Source of the DNA: Puniceicoccales bacterium Verruco_01
GTDB taxonomy: Bacteria; Verrucomicrobiota; Verrucomicrobiia; Opitutales; Oceanipulchritudinaceae
DNA length: 64,000 bases
Reading direction: 5' to 3'
Assembly: GCA_001604565.1 (NCBI GenBank)
Contig: LVBV01000016.1
Location: 90,174 to 154,173, forward strand
Part shown: positions 8,101-15,453 of the stretch, piece by piece
How positions within the stretch are numbered: the first letter of the stretch is position 1
How the letters are laid out: every line of letters starts with the position of its first letter
The notes under the pieces: model-generated
What the model saw: only the letters and a program-made list of their open reading frames with translations
Told to the model about the DNA's origin: nothing
The model's database searches: none
Made by a program: the position numbers and the translations under genes

Positions 8101-9129
8101 ATGGGAACCCGCAATCACTGTTTGGGGCCGAGACAGATCGCACGATTTGAACAGGCAGCCTCGCTCCTGCCGGGCGTGGACCCGGTGGAGGTTTACCGCT
8201 TCTACATTCGCCATACGCAGAGCGGGCGGAAGTCGGTCGCGCTTGCTGACGCCTCGCGGAGTTACCTCCAGATGCTCGTCGAAACGGGCCGCGCCGTTGC
8301 CTACGTGAGCCATGCCCGCAAGGCGCTGGAGGACTTCGCTGACGAACTTGGGAGCCGCGATGTGGCGGACTATGACGCCGAGTCGATTCGTGGCCACCTC
8401 TACTGCCTCAATTACTCGCCGGTCACGATCCGCCACCGGCGCGGGCACCTGCTTTGCGCCTTCGCCTGGTGGGTCGAGCAGGGCTGGATCGACGCGAACC
8501 CCGTGGAGAAGGTGAAGCGTCCGAACGTCGTGAGCGGCGAGCCGGGAATCCTGCCCGTCGCCGACATGGAACGCCTCTTCCGCGCCAACGAAAAGGTGGA
8601 CCCCGGCATCTGCGGAATCCTCGCCCTCGGAGCGTTTGCCGGGATGCGCACCTCGGCCATCGGGCGGCTCGACTTCGAGGAGCTGGACTTCGGCCAGCGC
8701 GGCATCCTGACGCCCGCGTGCAAAACGAAGAAGCGGCGCCGCCAGTGGATCGAAGGCCTGCCGGAAAACCTCTGGAAGTGGCTTGAACGGACGCCGCCGG
8801 AGATCTTCGCCCTCGATGGCCGCCAGCTATTACACCGCCGCGCCGAGGCGTTCAAGCGGGCTGGGCTGCTCATCGAGGCCGACGACATCGCATACGAGAA
8901 CCGCAAGCGCGAGGCGAGGGGAGAGCCGCTCGTCACCTGGCAGCCGACGCACCCGCCCAAGAACTGCCTGCGCCACAGCTTCGCCACCTACCACGTAGCC
9001 CTGCACCGCGACCCCGGCAAGACCGCGCTGATCCTCAGCCACCGCAATCAGCAGGTTCTCTACCAGCACTATCTAGGGATCGCGACAAGCGCCGAGGCGG
9101 AGAAATACTTCAGGATTCTGCCGAGGTGA
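8101..9129 (+). CDS. Tyrosine recombinase (integrase 1), copy 1
   Basis: A site-specific recombinase of the phage-integrase family, 342 residues. The N-terminal SAM-like core-binding domain (residues 5-130) is followed by the catalytic domain with Arg in FAGMRTSAIGRL, Lys in TKKRRRQW, the NCLRHSFATYH box (H-x-x-R), LSHRNQQVLY and nucleophile Tyr in YQHYLG. It is about 95% identical to the copy at 51727-52755, with the same ATG (the GTG at 8092 is less likely because the other copy lacks it). A second, related recombinase lies downstream, truncated at 9990. The likely substrate is the ssrA 3' end or the element ends. Confidence 0.92.
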   Translation: MGTRNHCLGPRQIARFEQAASLLPGVDPVEVYRFYIRHTQSGRKSVALADASRSYLQMLVETGRAVAYVSHARKALEDFADELGSRDVADYDAESIRGHLYCLNYSPVTIRHRRGHLLCAFAWWVEQGWIDANPVEKVKRPNVVSGEPGILPVADMERLFRANEKVDPGICGILALGAFAGMRTSAIGRLDFEELDFGQRGILTPACKTKKRRRQWIEGLPENLWKWLERTPPEIFALDGRQLLHRRAEAFKRAGLLIEADDIAYENRKREARGEPLVTWQPTHPPKNCLRHSFATYHVALHRDPGKTALILSHRNQQVLYQHYLGIATSAEAEKYFRILPR

Positions 9130-9132
9130 GGG

Positions 9133-9450
9133 CTACTTCCCGGATGTTTCGGGATAAATCGTGATGCCCTCGCTCGCGATCTTTTCCAGCAGGCGGGCAC
9201 TTGTCGTGACCTCGGGGCGTACGATGTCGAACTCGTGGATGATCGGGGTTTCCTCGATCGCCTCGCGGATGCTCGACCATTCGCTGATGCTGGCCTCCGG
9301 CGCATACACGGCAAGGTCGATGTCCGAGGCGCGTTTGGCCGTGCCGTTGGCGCGGGAACCGAACAGCTTCACTTCGCGCACGCTCGGGAACCGCCGGAAT
9401 GTGCGGCGGAGCGTCTCCAAGTCTTTGTTGCGCAATGTGGGCGTGTTCAT
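9133..9450 (-). CDS. MNT-type nucleotidyltransferase antitoxin
   Basis: A minimal nucleotidyltransferase with the GS-x10-D-x-D signature GSRANGTAKRASDIDLAV near residues 30-47. In HEPN/MNT toxin-antitoxin pairs this protein adenylylates and neutralises the HEPN RNase. 105 residues from ATG 9450, 2 bp after the HEPN stop, so the two form an operon. It sits between two recombinase genes, at the position taken by a different cargo in element 2. Confidence 0.85.
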   Translation of the reverse strand: MNTPTLRNKDLETLRRTFRRFPSVREVKLFGSRANGTAKRASDIDLAVYAPEASISEWSSIREAIEETPIIHEFDIVRPEVTTSARLLEKIASEGITIYPETSGK

Positions 9451-9452
9451 CG

Positions 9453-9857
9453 TTACTCCCATGTGAGAGCATGGAGCCTGCGGCACATTTCCGCAAGCGT
9501 CGCGGCGTAATCGCGCACGATGTTGGCGTAGATGCGCCGGGCGAGGCCCTCGTCGTAGGCGTGCGAACTGAGGTTCCGGTCCTCAAGCATGGCGAGCCAG
9601 ATCGCGGACTCTTCTTCAGTCGGAATGAGGCTGGCGGCGAACGCCTTTTTGAGCGTCGGACGCGGGCCGGGGCATTCGTGCCCCTGATGCTCTAGGTAGA
9701 GCTTCAGTGCTTTCCAGACGACCTCGAAGGTGAACTCGAAACGCTGGATTGTGGCATCGCGCACAAGCTCGCTTTCCGGTTGGGAAACGGCGTCGGAAAG
9801 GCGCTGCGTGCTGCTCTTGACCTCAGCCAGTCTCTCGATGAATCGTTCCCTGCTCAT
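9453..9857 (-). CDS. HEPN-type toxin (nucleotidyltransferase substrate-binding, HI0074 family)
   Basis: 134 residues, all-alpha, of the HI0074/HEPN family paired with MNT. The motif LEDRNLSSHAYDEGLARRIYANI contains the R-x4-H core (RNLSSH) near residue 94 that forms the RNase active site in HEPN toxins. FEVVWKALKLYLEHQG is the typical helix packing on MNT. The upstream gene of the leftward pair; ATG 9857. It stabilises the element or acts in abortive defence, by family knowledge. It is convergent with recombinase 1. Confidence 0.83.
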   Translation of the reverse strand: MSRERFIERLAEVKSSTQRLSDAVSQPESELVRDATIQRFEFTFEVVWKALKLYLEHQGHECPGPRPTLKKAFAASLIPTEEESAIWLAMLEDRNLSSHAYDEGLARRIYANIVRDYAATLAEMCRRLHALTWE

Positions 9858-9989
9858 GGTGCGCCTGTGTTTCTGATCGGAAATGTAAAGAAATGCGCCC
9901 GCCTCTGCGAGAAAAAGGTTTCACTGTTCGTTCGACAGAATCCACCTGATGGGATTGCATCCACCTTAACCTTGCCTACACTGCCAGCC

Positions 9990-10190
9990 GTGAAAGTCAC
10001 GGCACATTACCGCGAGGAACGGAAGGCACCTTGGGAGGCTCGCTGGTGGGTGAACCGCCAGATGCGGACACGCTTCTTCGAGACGGAGGACGAGCGCAAC
10101 CTATTCATCAAGAACTTCTCACGCGAAATCGTTCAGCACGGCGAAGAGGTATACAAGTTTGACAAGAATCGGATGCGCCGCGCTCCTTAG
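9990..10190 (+). pseudogene. Recombinase 2, truncated copy (66 codons)
   Basis: From the GTG at 9990 the product matches the first 63 residues of the intact recombinase at 53740-54897 with 2 differences, as far as GATGCGCCGC. Identity stops abruptly there and a stop follows at 10190. The 50 bp upstream (CCTTAACC...CCTACACTGCCA) is also conserved. Only the N-terminal arm-binding portion remains, so the copy is inactive. It shows that element 1 once had the same two-recombinase layout as element 2. Confidence 0.85.
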
Positions 10191-10247
10191 CTATCGTGCC
10201 GTCGGCATGAAGCTGGAACGTTCGCGACGTATCGTGTCGCGCTATGG

Positions 10248-11267
10248 GTGTATGATCCGGGCATGCAATTGGATCTGCGTCTATCTGATCTCAAAGAGAT
10301 TCCGACGTCCGTATTCCGTGTGGAAGGGGTGACATCGCTCAATCTGGAGTTCAACGAGATATCGGAGATTCCTGACCGGATTTTTGAGATGCAGGATTTG
10401 GAAGAGTTGCTTCTTGGCTACAATAGGATTAGCGAGATAAATCCGCTTGTCTTTCAGTTGCCAAAGCTGCGAAAGCTGCGCCTGTCCCGCAACCGAATTG
10501 AGGGCCCGATGCGGTGCGTCGAGTTTGGTTCCGGTCCAGACATCGAACTGAATGTTTCGCATAACCAACTTGATGGTTTTGAGGGCTTTGTCGGTTACCC
10601 TCGGCTTGCATCCATGAATGCCTGTTATAACCGGCTGACGGATCTGTGCTCAGGTCTATTTGCCGAATCGCCTCGATTGGGGGTGCTTCACCTTGGAAAC
10701 AACAATCTGTCCTTGATCCCCAAGGGTATCTTTGGGGCCGGGGGTCTTCAGTATCTGTCGCTGCCCTACAATTCATTGCAGGCGATTCAATCGGAGGCTG
10801 CTGAATTATCGAACCTGCGAGTATTGCACGCACAGGGAAATCGACTGCGGGCGCTTCCGGGCGGCATGGATATGTTGGAGGAGCTTATCGTCCACGAGAA
10901 CTGTTTATCTCAATTTCCAGATTTTTCAGCCGGTGTTCGCTTGCGTTACATTGACCTCACGTGCAACCAGATCGAATGCATCCCTGACTGGCAACAACGC
11001 CATGCCACCCTGTGCTGGCTGATCTTGACGCGTAACCGAATCGAGAGTCTTCCCGTTTCACAGCTTCAGGCTCCGCGTCTACAATACCTTTCGCTGGCTG
11101 ACAATCCACTGAAGCAGATTCCGAGTGCTGTGGAACTGAGTTCCTTGCTGCAATTCCAGAAGGACAAACCAAGATCGAGCAAACTACGCATTGACTTGCA
11201 AGGTCACTGCTTGCCTGAAAAAAACGATTTGGGGGCGTATTCCCCATATTTTGATGTGTACGTCTGA
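10248..11267 (+). CDS. Leucine-rich repeat protein
   Basis: About 12 consecutive LRRs of 22-24 residues from residue 20 to 310, for example VTSLNLEFNEISEIPDRIF, LEELLLGYNRISEINPLVF and LQYLSLADNPLKQIPSAV. No signal peptide, membrane segment or kinase/GTPase domain is present, so it is a cytosolic LRR scaffold of 339 residues. A C-terminal cap of about 40 residues ends in SPYFDVYV. ATG 10263 is an alternative start. LRRs and DUF6745 are fused in some bacteria; here the DUF6745 pair is 2.4 kb away, so a shared system is only suggested. The partner is unknown. Confidence 0.8.
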   Translation: MYDPGMQLDLRLSDLKEIPTSVFRVEGVTSLNLEFNEISEIPDRIFEMQDLEELLLGYNRISEINPLVFQLPKLRKLRLSRNRIEGPMRCVEFGSGPDIELNVSHNQLDGFEGFVGYPRLASMNACYNRLTDLCSGLFAESPRLGVLHLGNNNLSLIPKGIFGAGGLQYLSLPYNSLQAIQSEAAELSNLRVLHAQGNRLRALPGGMDMLEELIVHENCLSQFPDFSAGVRLRYIDLTCNQIECIPDWQQRHATLCWLILTRNRIESLPVSQLQAPRLQYLSLADNPLKQIPSAVELSSLLQFQKDKPRSSKLRIDLQGHCLPEKNDLGAYSPYFDVYV

Positions 11268-11716
11268 TGGGTGAAGTTTGTCGCGCGTAGTTTAGTTGAG
11301 GCGAATCCCGTTGCTGGAGCGATTTCGAGCGCGAGGCGCGTGCCGAAGACGCCAGAAGCGATCAGGACTGCCTGCCCGAAACCGAGCGCCCGGCAGCGAT
11401 GAAACGGATGCGTGCCACTGTGCTGGCTGGAGAGTTCACGCCGCTTTGCAAGGCCACCTGTTATGTGTACATGCATGAAACTCTGTTCGCCAGAGTGATA
11501 CGATGCACGAGCACTGAGTCGTCATGAAAGCCTTGCAGGGCCTAGAATGCTGCGATGACGGCAGGATGGCAAAGTAGTGTGCTTTGGATAGATCACTGGC
11601 GGCATGAAGGCTTCATCCGCTGGAGAAGTCCGGGGATTGTGATCAGTGCCCGAGTCTGGCGAGAACGTGTATCTCCCTTCGCAGTGCTATCGGTATCAAG
11701 ACGAGCCGAAAATATC
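11268..11716. other. Non-coding or decayed stretch, nothing assigned
   Basis: 450 bases after the LRR gene with only weak open frames on both strands and no recognisable family. It leads into the repeat cluster at 11.72 kb. It may be the remains of a gene lost when the recombinase 2 copy was cut. Confidence 0.4.
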
Positions 11717-11880
11717 CAGTGTCAAAACTCAGTGTCAAAACTCGATCTCTTCTCACCAGTGCCAGTGTCAAAACCCAATACTCCCCCTCTGCGAGGGGGG
11801 AGTATTGGGATGTTATGACACTGGGCATACCCCTAACCCCAAAATGACACTGGCTGTCAATATTGACACTGACACTGGCG
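11717..11880. repeat. CCAGTGTCA repeat cluster (iteron or operator)
   Basis: CAGTGTCAAAAC occurs three times on the plus strand (11717, 11730, 11763), and its core (TGACACTG) occurs four times in the opposite orientation (11816-11876), symmetrically around a 14-bp hairpin. It ends about 25 bp before the HTH gene at 11903. Such arrays bind a plasmid or phage initiator or a repressor; which of the two cannot be told from sequence. Confidence 0.65.
11774..11809. promoter_or_regulatory. Strong hairpin at the centre of the repeat cluster
   Basis: A perfect 14-bp stem (11774-11787 with 11796-11809; CCCAATACTCCCCC) with an 8-nt loop. No U-tract follows, so it is not a simple terminator. Its position at the symmetry centre of direct and inverted CCAGTGTCA repeats suggests part of an origin or operator. 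Confidence 0.6.
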
Positions 11881-11902
11881 ATGACGAAAGCGAGGTGCGG
11901 CG

Positions 11903-12511
11903 ATGAGTGGTGGCGACTACTCCGAACGCCAGCGCGCGCGCAACGCGGACTACAGCCGCGCCTACGCCGACTGGGTCGCCAAGCTCGGACCTCGCGAGCG
12001 TCGCAAGCTACGCAAGCAGGGCCTGCTCACCGCCGAGCCCGACCGCTACGAAACAGGCAAGCCCTGCGACGTGTCGGAGTTGCCTCTAGTCGGCGATGAC
12101 GGCGTGGCGATCGAGGATGGCGACTGCGAAGCCGACGCTACGGACCCTGCGCTCACCATGGTGAACCCTACGCAGGCTGCGCCGGACTACGACCGCGTCT
12201 GGGAGGTGTTGCGTCGGCTCCTTGGCGAACTCCTCTCTACGCCCAATGCCCAGCTTTCGCTGGAATGCCTGGCGCTCGTTAGCGGCGTCGGTTTCATGGG
12301 CGACTCGATGACCGCGATCGCGAAGCGCCACGGCGTTACCCGCGCCGCCGTGTCGAAGCGCTGCATCCAACTGACCGAACAACTCGACATGCTGCCCAGT
12401 CGCGCCATGCGCTCGTTGACAGCGCGCGCCACGTATCGAACCGCACAAACCAAACACTATGAGCTTCGAGAACGCTTTGACCATCGACAGCGCGACCGTT
12501 CGCGCGACTGA
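11903..12511 (+). CDS. HTH protein, probable phage/plasmid DNA-binding protein
   Basis: 202 residues. The N-terminus is charged and basic (YSERQRARNADYSRAYADWVAKLG). Residues 130-165 form a sigma-region-4-like helix-turn-helix: GDSMTAIAKRHGVTRAAVSKRC. The middle segment is acidic. It is the first gene after the CCAGTGTCA repeats, so its product is the best candidate to bind them. The 3' end overlaps the next gene by 53 bp in another frame, typical of compact phage operons. The precise role (repressor, initiator or terminase-small-like) is not determined. Confidence 0.7.
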   Translation: MSGGDYSERQRARNADYSRAYADWVAKLGPRERRKLRKQGLLTAEPDRYETGKPCDVSELPLVGDDGVAIEDGDCEADATDPALTMVNPTQAAPDYDRVWEVLRRLLGELLSTPNAQLSLECLALVSGVGFMGDSMTAIAKRHGVTRAAVSKRCIQLTEQLDMLPSRAMRSLTARATYRTAQTKHYELRERFDHRQRDRSRD

Positions 12512-13154
12512 AACCGGCCTCTGTTTCGACGGCGACCTCTCCTTTGAGGAATGGCGCGACGTGGGCCGCAAGGTGGGCCGCGTGGCACGCACCTCGCTCT
12601 TCCTCGTCGGCGACTGGCTCGTCTATGGCGAGTCCCGCTGGAACGGCGGCGAACGCTTCGAGAAGATGCCGGGCGAACAGGCTGAGCGCTACATCGAGGC
12701 CATGCAGGAGACCGGCCTTGAACTACGCACGCTGATGGACGCGGCCTACGTGGCGCGGAGCGTGCCCTACGCCGAGCGTCGCCCGCAGCTGACCTTCGAG
12801 CACCACAAGGCCGTGGCGAGCCTGAAGAGCGAGGACGAGCGCTGCGAGTGGCTGGAGAAGGCGGACAAGCAGGGCCTTTCGACGCGGCGCCTGCGTAAGT
12901 CGATCCAGCTCGGCCACGTGGCGACAAAGAGCGAGATGCAGACGCCGGAGGTGACGCGAGGAATCGACAACCACATCCCGTGGGTGAACGGGCTTTTGCG
13001 TTGGTGGAAGAAGTTCGAGGAGTCGGGCTGGGTCGAGAACGCCACGCGCGAGCAACTGGACGCCGTGCTCGCCGACCTGCGCGAAGTCGAGGCACTGCTG
13101 GAGAAGCTGAAAGAAGCCCGCGACGACAAGGAGGCGGTGATCGATATCCAGTAG
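12459..13154 (+). CDS. ParB-HTH-like phage/plasmid protein
   Basis: 231 residues. The centre, LTFEHHKAVASLKSEDERCEWLEKADKQGLSTRRLRKSI, matches the helix pattern used by many phage and plasmid ParB-like proteins (H-H-x-AVA-L...L-x-A-x-x-GLSTR-LR). The C-terminal 40 residues are a predicted coiled coil (LADLREVEALLEKLKEARDD). It starts at ATG 12459 inside the preceding gene, consistent with translational coupling. The likely role is DNA binding in replication or partition of this module. The gene ends next to the palindromic repeat at 13.15 kb. Confidence 0.65.
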   Translation: MSFENALTIDSATVRATETGLCFDGDLSFEEWRDVGRKVGRVARTSLFLVGDWLVYGESRWNGGERFEKMPGEQAERYIEAMQETGLELRTLMDAAYVARSVPYAERRPQLTFEHHKAVASLKSEDERCEWLEKADKQGLSTRRLRKSIQLGHVATKSEMQTPEVTRGIDNHIPWVNGLLRWWKKFEESGWVENATREQLDAVLADLREVEALLEKLKEARDDKEAVIDIQ

Positions 13155-13222
13155 CACGCAGTTGAGTCCCATCGACTCGTGGCGCCACGAATCGAGCGGA
13201 CGCTACTGGAGGCGACTCAATG
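13148..13222. repeat. Palindromic repeat, copy A
   Basis: Nested inverted repeats: CCAGTAGC (13148) with GCTACTGG (13202-13209), GTTGAGTC (about 13161) with GACTCAA (about 13214), and a central 14-bp palindrome TCGTGGCGCCACGA (13177-13190) extended by TCGA arms. It starts at the end of the ParB-like gene. A near-identical copy is at 13563-13622, a right-half fragment at about 49862-49883, and a left-half fragment just after recombinase 2 at 54893. The architecture resembles a folded recombination site, but classic attC core bases are not evident. Confidence 0.65.
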
Positions 13223-13313
13223 TGCGATACCCAAGAAACCCGCGAAGAAATGACAGCCGAAACAGAGGATGCACGCAGGGCAATGCAGGCCAGCTTACAC
13301 CGCGACACGCCAG

Positions 13314-13450
13314 AGTTGACAGGGAGATTATGGAGTAGACGAGCGCGGACGAACCCAACGCACGCCGCTCAAGTTGACACGGGGAATATGGGGTAGGCGA
13401 GCGCGGATGAGCCCGACGCACGCCGGGCAAGTTGACACGAGGATAGAGGT
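13314..13450. repeat. 58-bp tandem repeat, about 2.4 copies
   Basis: Units start at 13314, 13372 and 13430 (the last partial), each beginning AGTTGACA and containing GAGCGCGGA and GACGCACGCC-type words. Each unit carries a TTGACA, so they could be repeated promoters or protein-binding sites. No coding function is seen. They lie between the two palindromic repeats A and B. Confidence 0.7.
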
Positions 13451-13562
13451 ATACGCCACGGAGCCAGCCACGATGAAGAACGCGACCAAGCATAACACCA
13501 ACCTTTCCACCGCCGCCATCATGGTGGCCTCGCTCCTTGGCCGAGTTCATTTTGAGTTGCCC

Positions 13563-13622
13563 GCAGTTGAGTCCAATCGACTCGTGGCGCCACGAATCGA
13601 GCAGACGCTACTGGATGCTACC
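13563..13622. repeat. Palindromic repeat, copy B
   Basis: A second copy of the repeat at 13.15 kb: GCAGTTGAGTCC, the central TCGTGGCGCCACGA palindrome and GACGCTACTGGA. It diverges at the right end (TGCTACCAG instead of GGCGACTCAA). The interval 13223-13562 between the copies holds only the 58-bp tandem repeats and no supported gene; 13623-13809 holds nothing I can assign. Confidence 0.65.
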
Positions 13623-13809
13623 AGATGTGGAGGCCGACAATGAGGAGCAGCGCCAAGTCCAGTAGCACCGAGTAGACAAAGGAGGGGGGCGTTCAGGAGT
13701 CTTCTTGCCTCCTAATGACGATTTAGGGTCCCTCAGCAGACCGGCTTGTTTGAGAGACATTACGATTTTTCAATTTCCCACATAAATCAGCCCTTCAATC
13801 CCTCGGAAA

Positions 13810-13829
13810 CCGCTTAACCAAGCGGTTTT
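13810..13829. terminator. Short hairpin followed by T-run
   Basis: CCGCTT-AACC-AAGCGG followed by TTTT. A 6-bp stem with a 4-nt loop; weak as a terminator on its own. It separates the repeat region from the GGGAAAT cluster. Confidence 0.4.
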
Positions 13830-13844
13830 CCTGTTTTCTGGAGG

Positions 13845-13923
13845 TGGGAAATCGGGGTGGGAAATTGCCCGCCAACTTCCCACTTGGGCATGGGAAATTT
13901 CCCATCGGGCAAAACGGGAAATC
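13845..13923. repeat. TGGGAAAT repeat cluster (operator or iterons)
   Basis: TGGGAAAT occurs at 13845, 13858 and 13891, CGGGAAATC at 13915, and the inverted TTCCCA at 13877 and 13899. The copy at 13891-13904 forms the perfect palindrome TGGGAAATTTCCCA. It precedes the gene cluster starting at 14040 by about 115 bp. This is a different word from the clusters at 11.7 and 57.3 kb but has the same placement ahead of a phage-type module. Confidence 0.65.
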
Positions 13924-14039
13924 GATGCCTGTTTCCAACCAATTCCGCGACAGTTTTTCTTTCGTTCGTGAAAGATCACCCTAGACGTGATTTGTCGCCG
14001 TGTTAGATTGTCTATAGAATCGGAAACAACTGATAGACA

Positions 14040-14303
14040 ATGAATAACACATCTGAAACTGACGAAATGAAAGCGCGGATGCAGGCGGGATTCACGCTCC
14101 TGCACGCGATAGCGGAGACAATCCGCTTTCTGGGCGAAGTGCCCTCGGGGGAAATCTACTCGAGGCTCTCCGGACGGATCACGCTCGGCGACTACGAGCG
14201 GGCGATCTCGATCCTGAAACGCTCCGGCCTCGTGAGCGAGACGCGCAGCCACCTCCTCCGTTGGAACAAGTCGGCGGAAACGGGGAAGGAGACCGCGCGA
14301 TGA
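14040..14303 (+). CDS. Small winged-helix-like protein
   Basis: 87 residues. The sequence FTLLHAIAETIRFLGEVPSGEIYSRLSGRITLGDYERAISILKRSGLVSE has the helix-helix-wing pattern of a small winged-helix DNA-binding protein (compare phage regulatory or replisome-organiser proteins). It is the first gene of a rightward operon whose members overlap by a few bases (ATGA at 14300). It follows the TGGGAAAT cluster and may bind it. The specific family is not recognised. Confidence 0.65.
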   Translation: MNNTSETDEMKARMQAGFTLLHAIAETIRFLGEVPSGEIYSRLSGRITLGDYERAISILKRSGLVSETRSHLLRWNKSAETGKETAR

Positions 14304-14815
14304 ACAAGCTCTACTGGATCATTTGCGAGGAGGGGGAGAAAACGCTCTACGAGGGGCGCTACCTTGGGCGCACGCGAGGCGCGGCGCTGAAATACATGAA
14401 GGAAGAGGTGGGCCGGTCGAATCTGACCGGCCTTGTTTATACCATCACGGAGATCCCCGTGCCGCTGATACGCGAGATTGTGGCCGAGGTAATACGAGGC
14501 AACGTAAGCGCCTTCCCGCTCTCCGAAACGCGCCCGCCCGCTCCGGCGCAGCACCCCGAAACGCCCGCACGCTACGGAGCCTTCAGAGCCGACACGGTGG
14601 TGTTGGAACCGGCGGACGAGGCCGACCCGCCTCCTCGCGGGGCGACGGTTCACCTGCGGACGGACTACGACTGGGCGAAAATCAAGGCGTGCTACATGGA
14701 CGGGCGCGGCCCGAAGGACGTTGCGGCGATCATGGGCGTGCCGGTAAACACGCTCGCCAAGCGGATCACGCGCGAAGGCTGGGCACGCGAAAGGAGGCAG
14801 GCATGCGCACGATAG
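14300..14815 (+). CDS. Unknown protein with C-terminal HTH (terminase-small-like)
   Basis: 171 residues from the ATG at 14300, which overlaps the previous stop (ATGA). The N-terminal 60 residues (LYWIICEEGEKTLYEGRYLG) are of unknown fold. After a Pro-rich linker, the last 45 residues, DWAKIKACYMDGRGPKDVAAIMGVPVNTLAKRITREGW, are a clear HTH like those of terminase small subunits and transposase-like regulators. The 3' end overlaps the AAA+ gene by 13 bp. The role within the module is unknown. Confidence 0.65.
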   Translation: MNKLYWIICEEGEKTLYEGRYLGRTRGAALKYMKEEVGRSNLTGLVYTITEIPVPLIREIVAEVIRGNVSAFPLSETRPPAPAQHPETPARYGAFRADTVVLEPADEADPPPRGATVHLRTDYDWAKIKACYMDGRGPKDVAAIMGVPVNTLAKRITREGWARERRQACAR

Positions 14816-15453
14816 CCAAGCGAAAGGGCAGGGTGGAGCGACCGAGGCCGCTCGCATGGAAGCCCCGCCAGCCCTCTGATCTCGTCGGCCCGTCGCGGCT
14901 CATCGCAGAGAAGCTCATGGCCAAGGCGCGGCGCGGCGGAACGGAGCCGGTGAAGCTCCTCCTCTACGGCCCGCCGGGCGTCGGCAAGAGTTCGATCGCG
15001 GACATGCTCGCCCTCGAATTCACGCTCTCGCCATGGAGCATCGAGGAGGTGCCCGGCAAGGTCGTGACGGTCGAAACCGTGAAGGACTGGATGCGCGAAT
15101 TGGCCTACGGGAGCCTCTACTCGGAGTGGTCGGTGAAGGTCGTGAACGAGCTCGATCGCTGCTCGCGGGACGCGCAGGACCTGCTCCTTGGCTACCTCGA
15201 CAAGATGCCGCCGGGCCGGGGCTTCATCGGGACGAGCAACCTCGACCTCGGCCAATTGACGGAGCGATTCCAGACCCGTTTCCAGTCGATCAAACTCGAA
15301 GCCCCGAACTCGGATGAGATACGGGGCTTTTTGATGGCGCACTGGAAGGTGCCGGAGGCGGTCGCCGCGATGATCGCCGTCGGTTGCGGCGGGAACGTCA
15401 GGGCGGCGCTGGCCGACCTCGAAACCCACTTCGACGCCACCTGCCATGACTAG
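14803..15453 (+). CDS. AAA+ ATPase (clamp-loader/RFC-like fold)
   Basis: 216 residues from ATG 14803. Walker A LLYGPPGVGKSS lies near residues 51-62. The Walker B position reads VKVVNELDR, keeping an Asp but lacking the usual DE pair. Sensor 1 is FIGTSN, and RFQTRF resembles an arginine finger region. The C-terminal lid ends in GGNVRAALADLETHF. It resembles small RFC-like or archaeal-type AAA+ proteins found in phages. Starts overlap both neighbours, so it belongs to the same operon. It may load a replication or methylation partner; weak Walker B conservation makes ATPase activity uncertain. Confidence 0.75.
   Translation: MRTIAKRKGRVERPRPLAWKPRQPSDLVGPSRLIAEKLMAKARRGGTEPVKLLLYGPPGVGKSSIADMLALEFTLSPWSIEEVPGKVVTVETVKDWMRELAYGSLYSEWSVKVVNELDRCSRDAQDLLLGYLDKMPPGRGFIGTSNLDLGQLTERFQTRFQSIKLEAPNSDEIRGFLMAHWKVPEAVAAMIAVGCGGNVRAALADLETHFDATCHD

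Noticed and set aside
11204..11476. 90-codon minus-strand frame at the end of the LRR gene
   Set aside because: Some plausible protein-like sequence, but it overlaps the LRR gene, has no ribosome binding site and no family that I can name.
13314..13450. Short CRISPR array
   Set aside because: The 58-bp units are contiguous without spacers and no cas genes are present.
13148..13622. Classic integron attC sites and a gene-cassette array
   Set aside because: The repeats are palindromic and near recombinase-bearing elements, but typical core bases (GTTRRRY/RYYYAAC) and an IntI-type integrase are not seen, and there are no cassette genes between copies.
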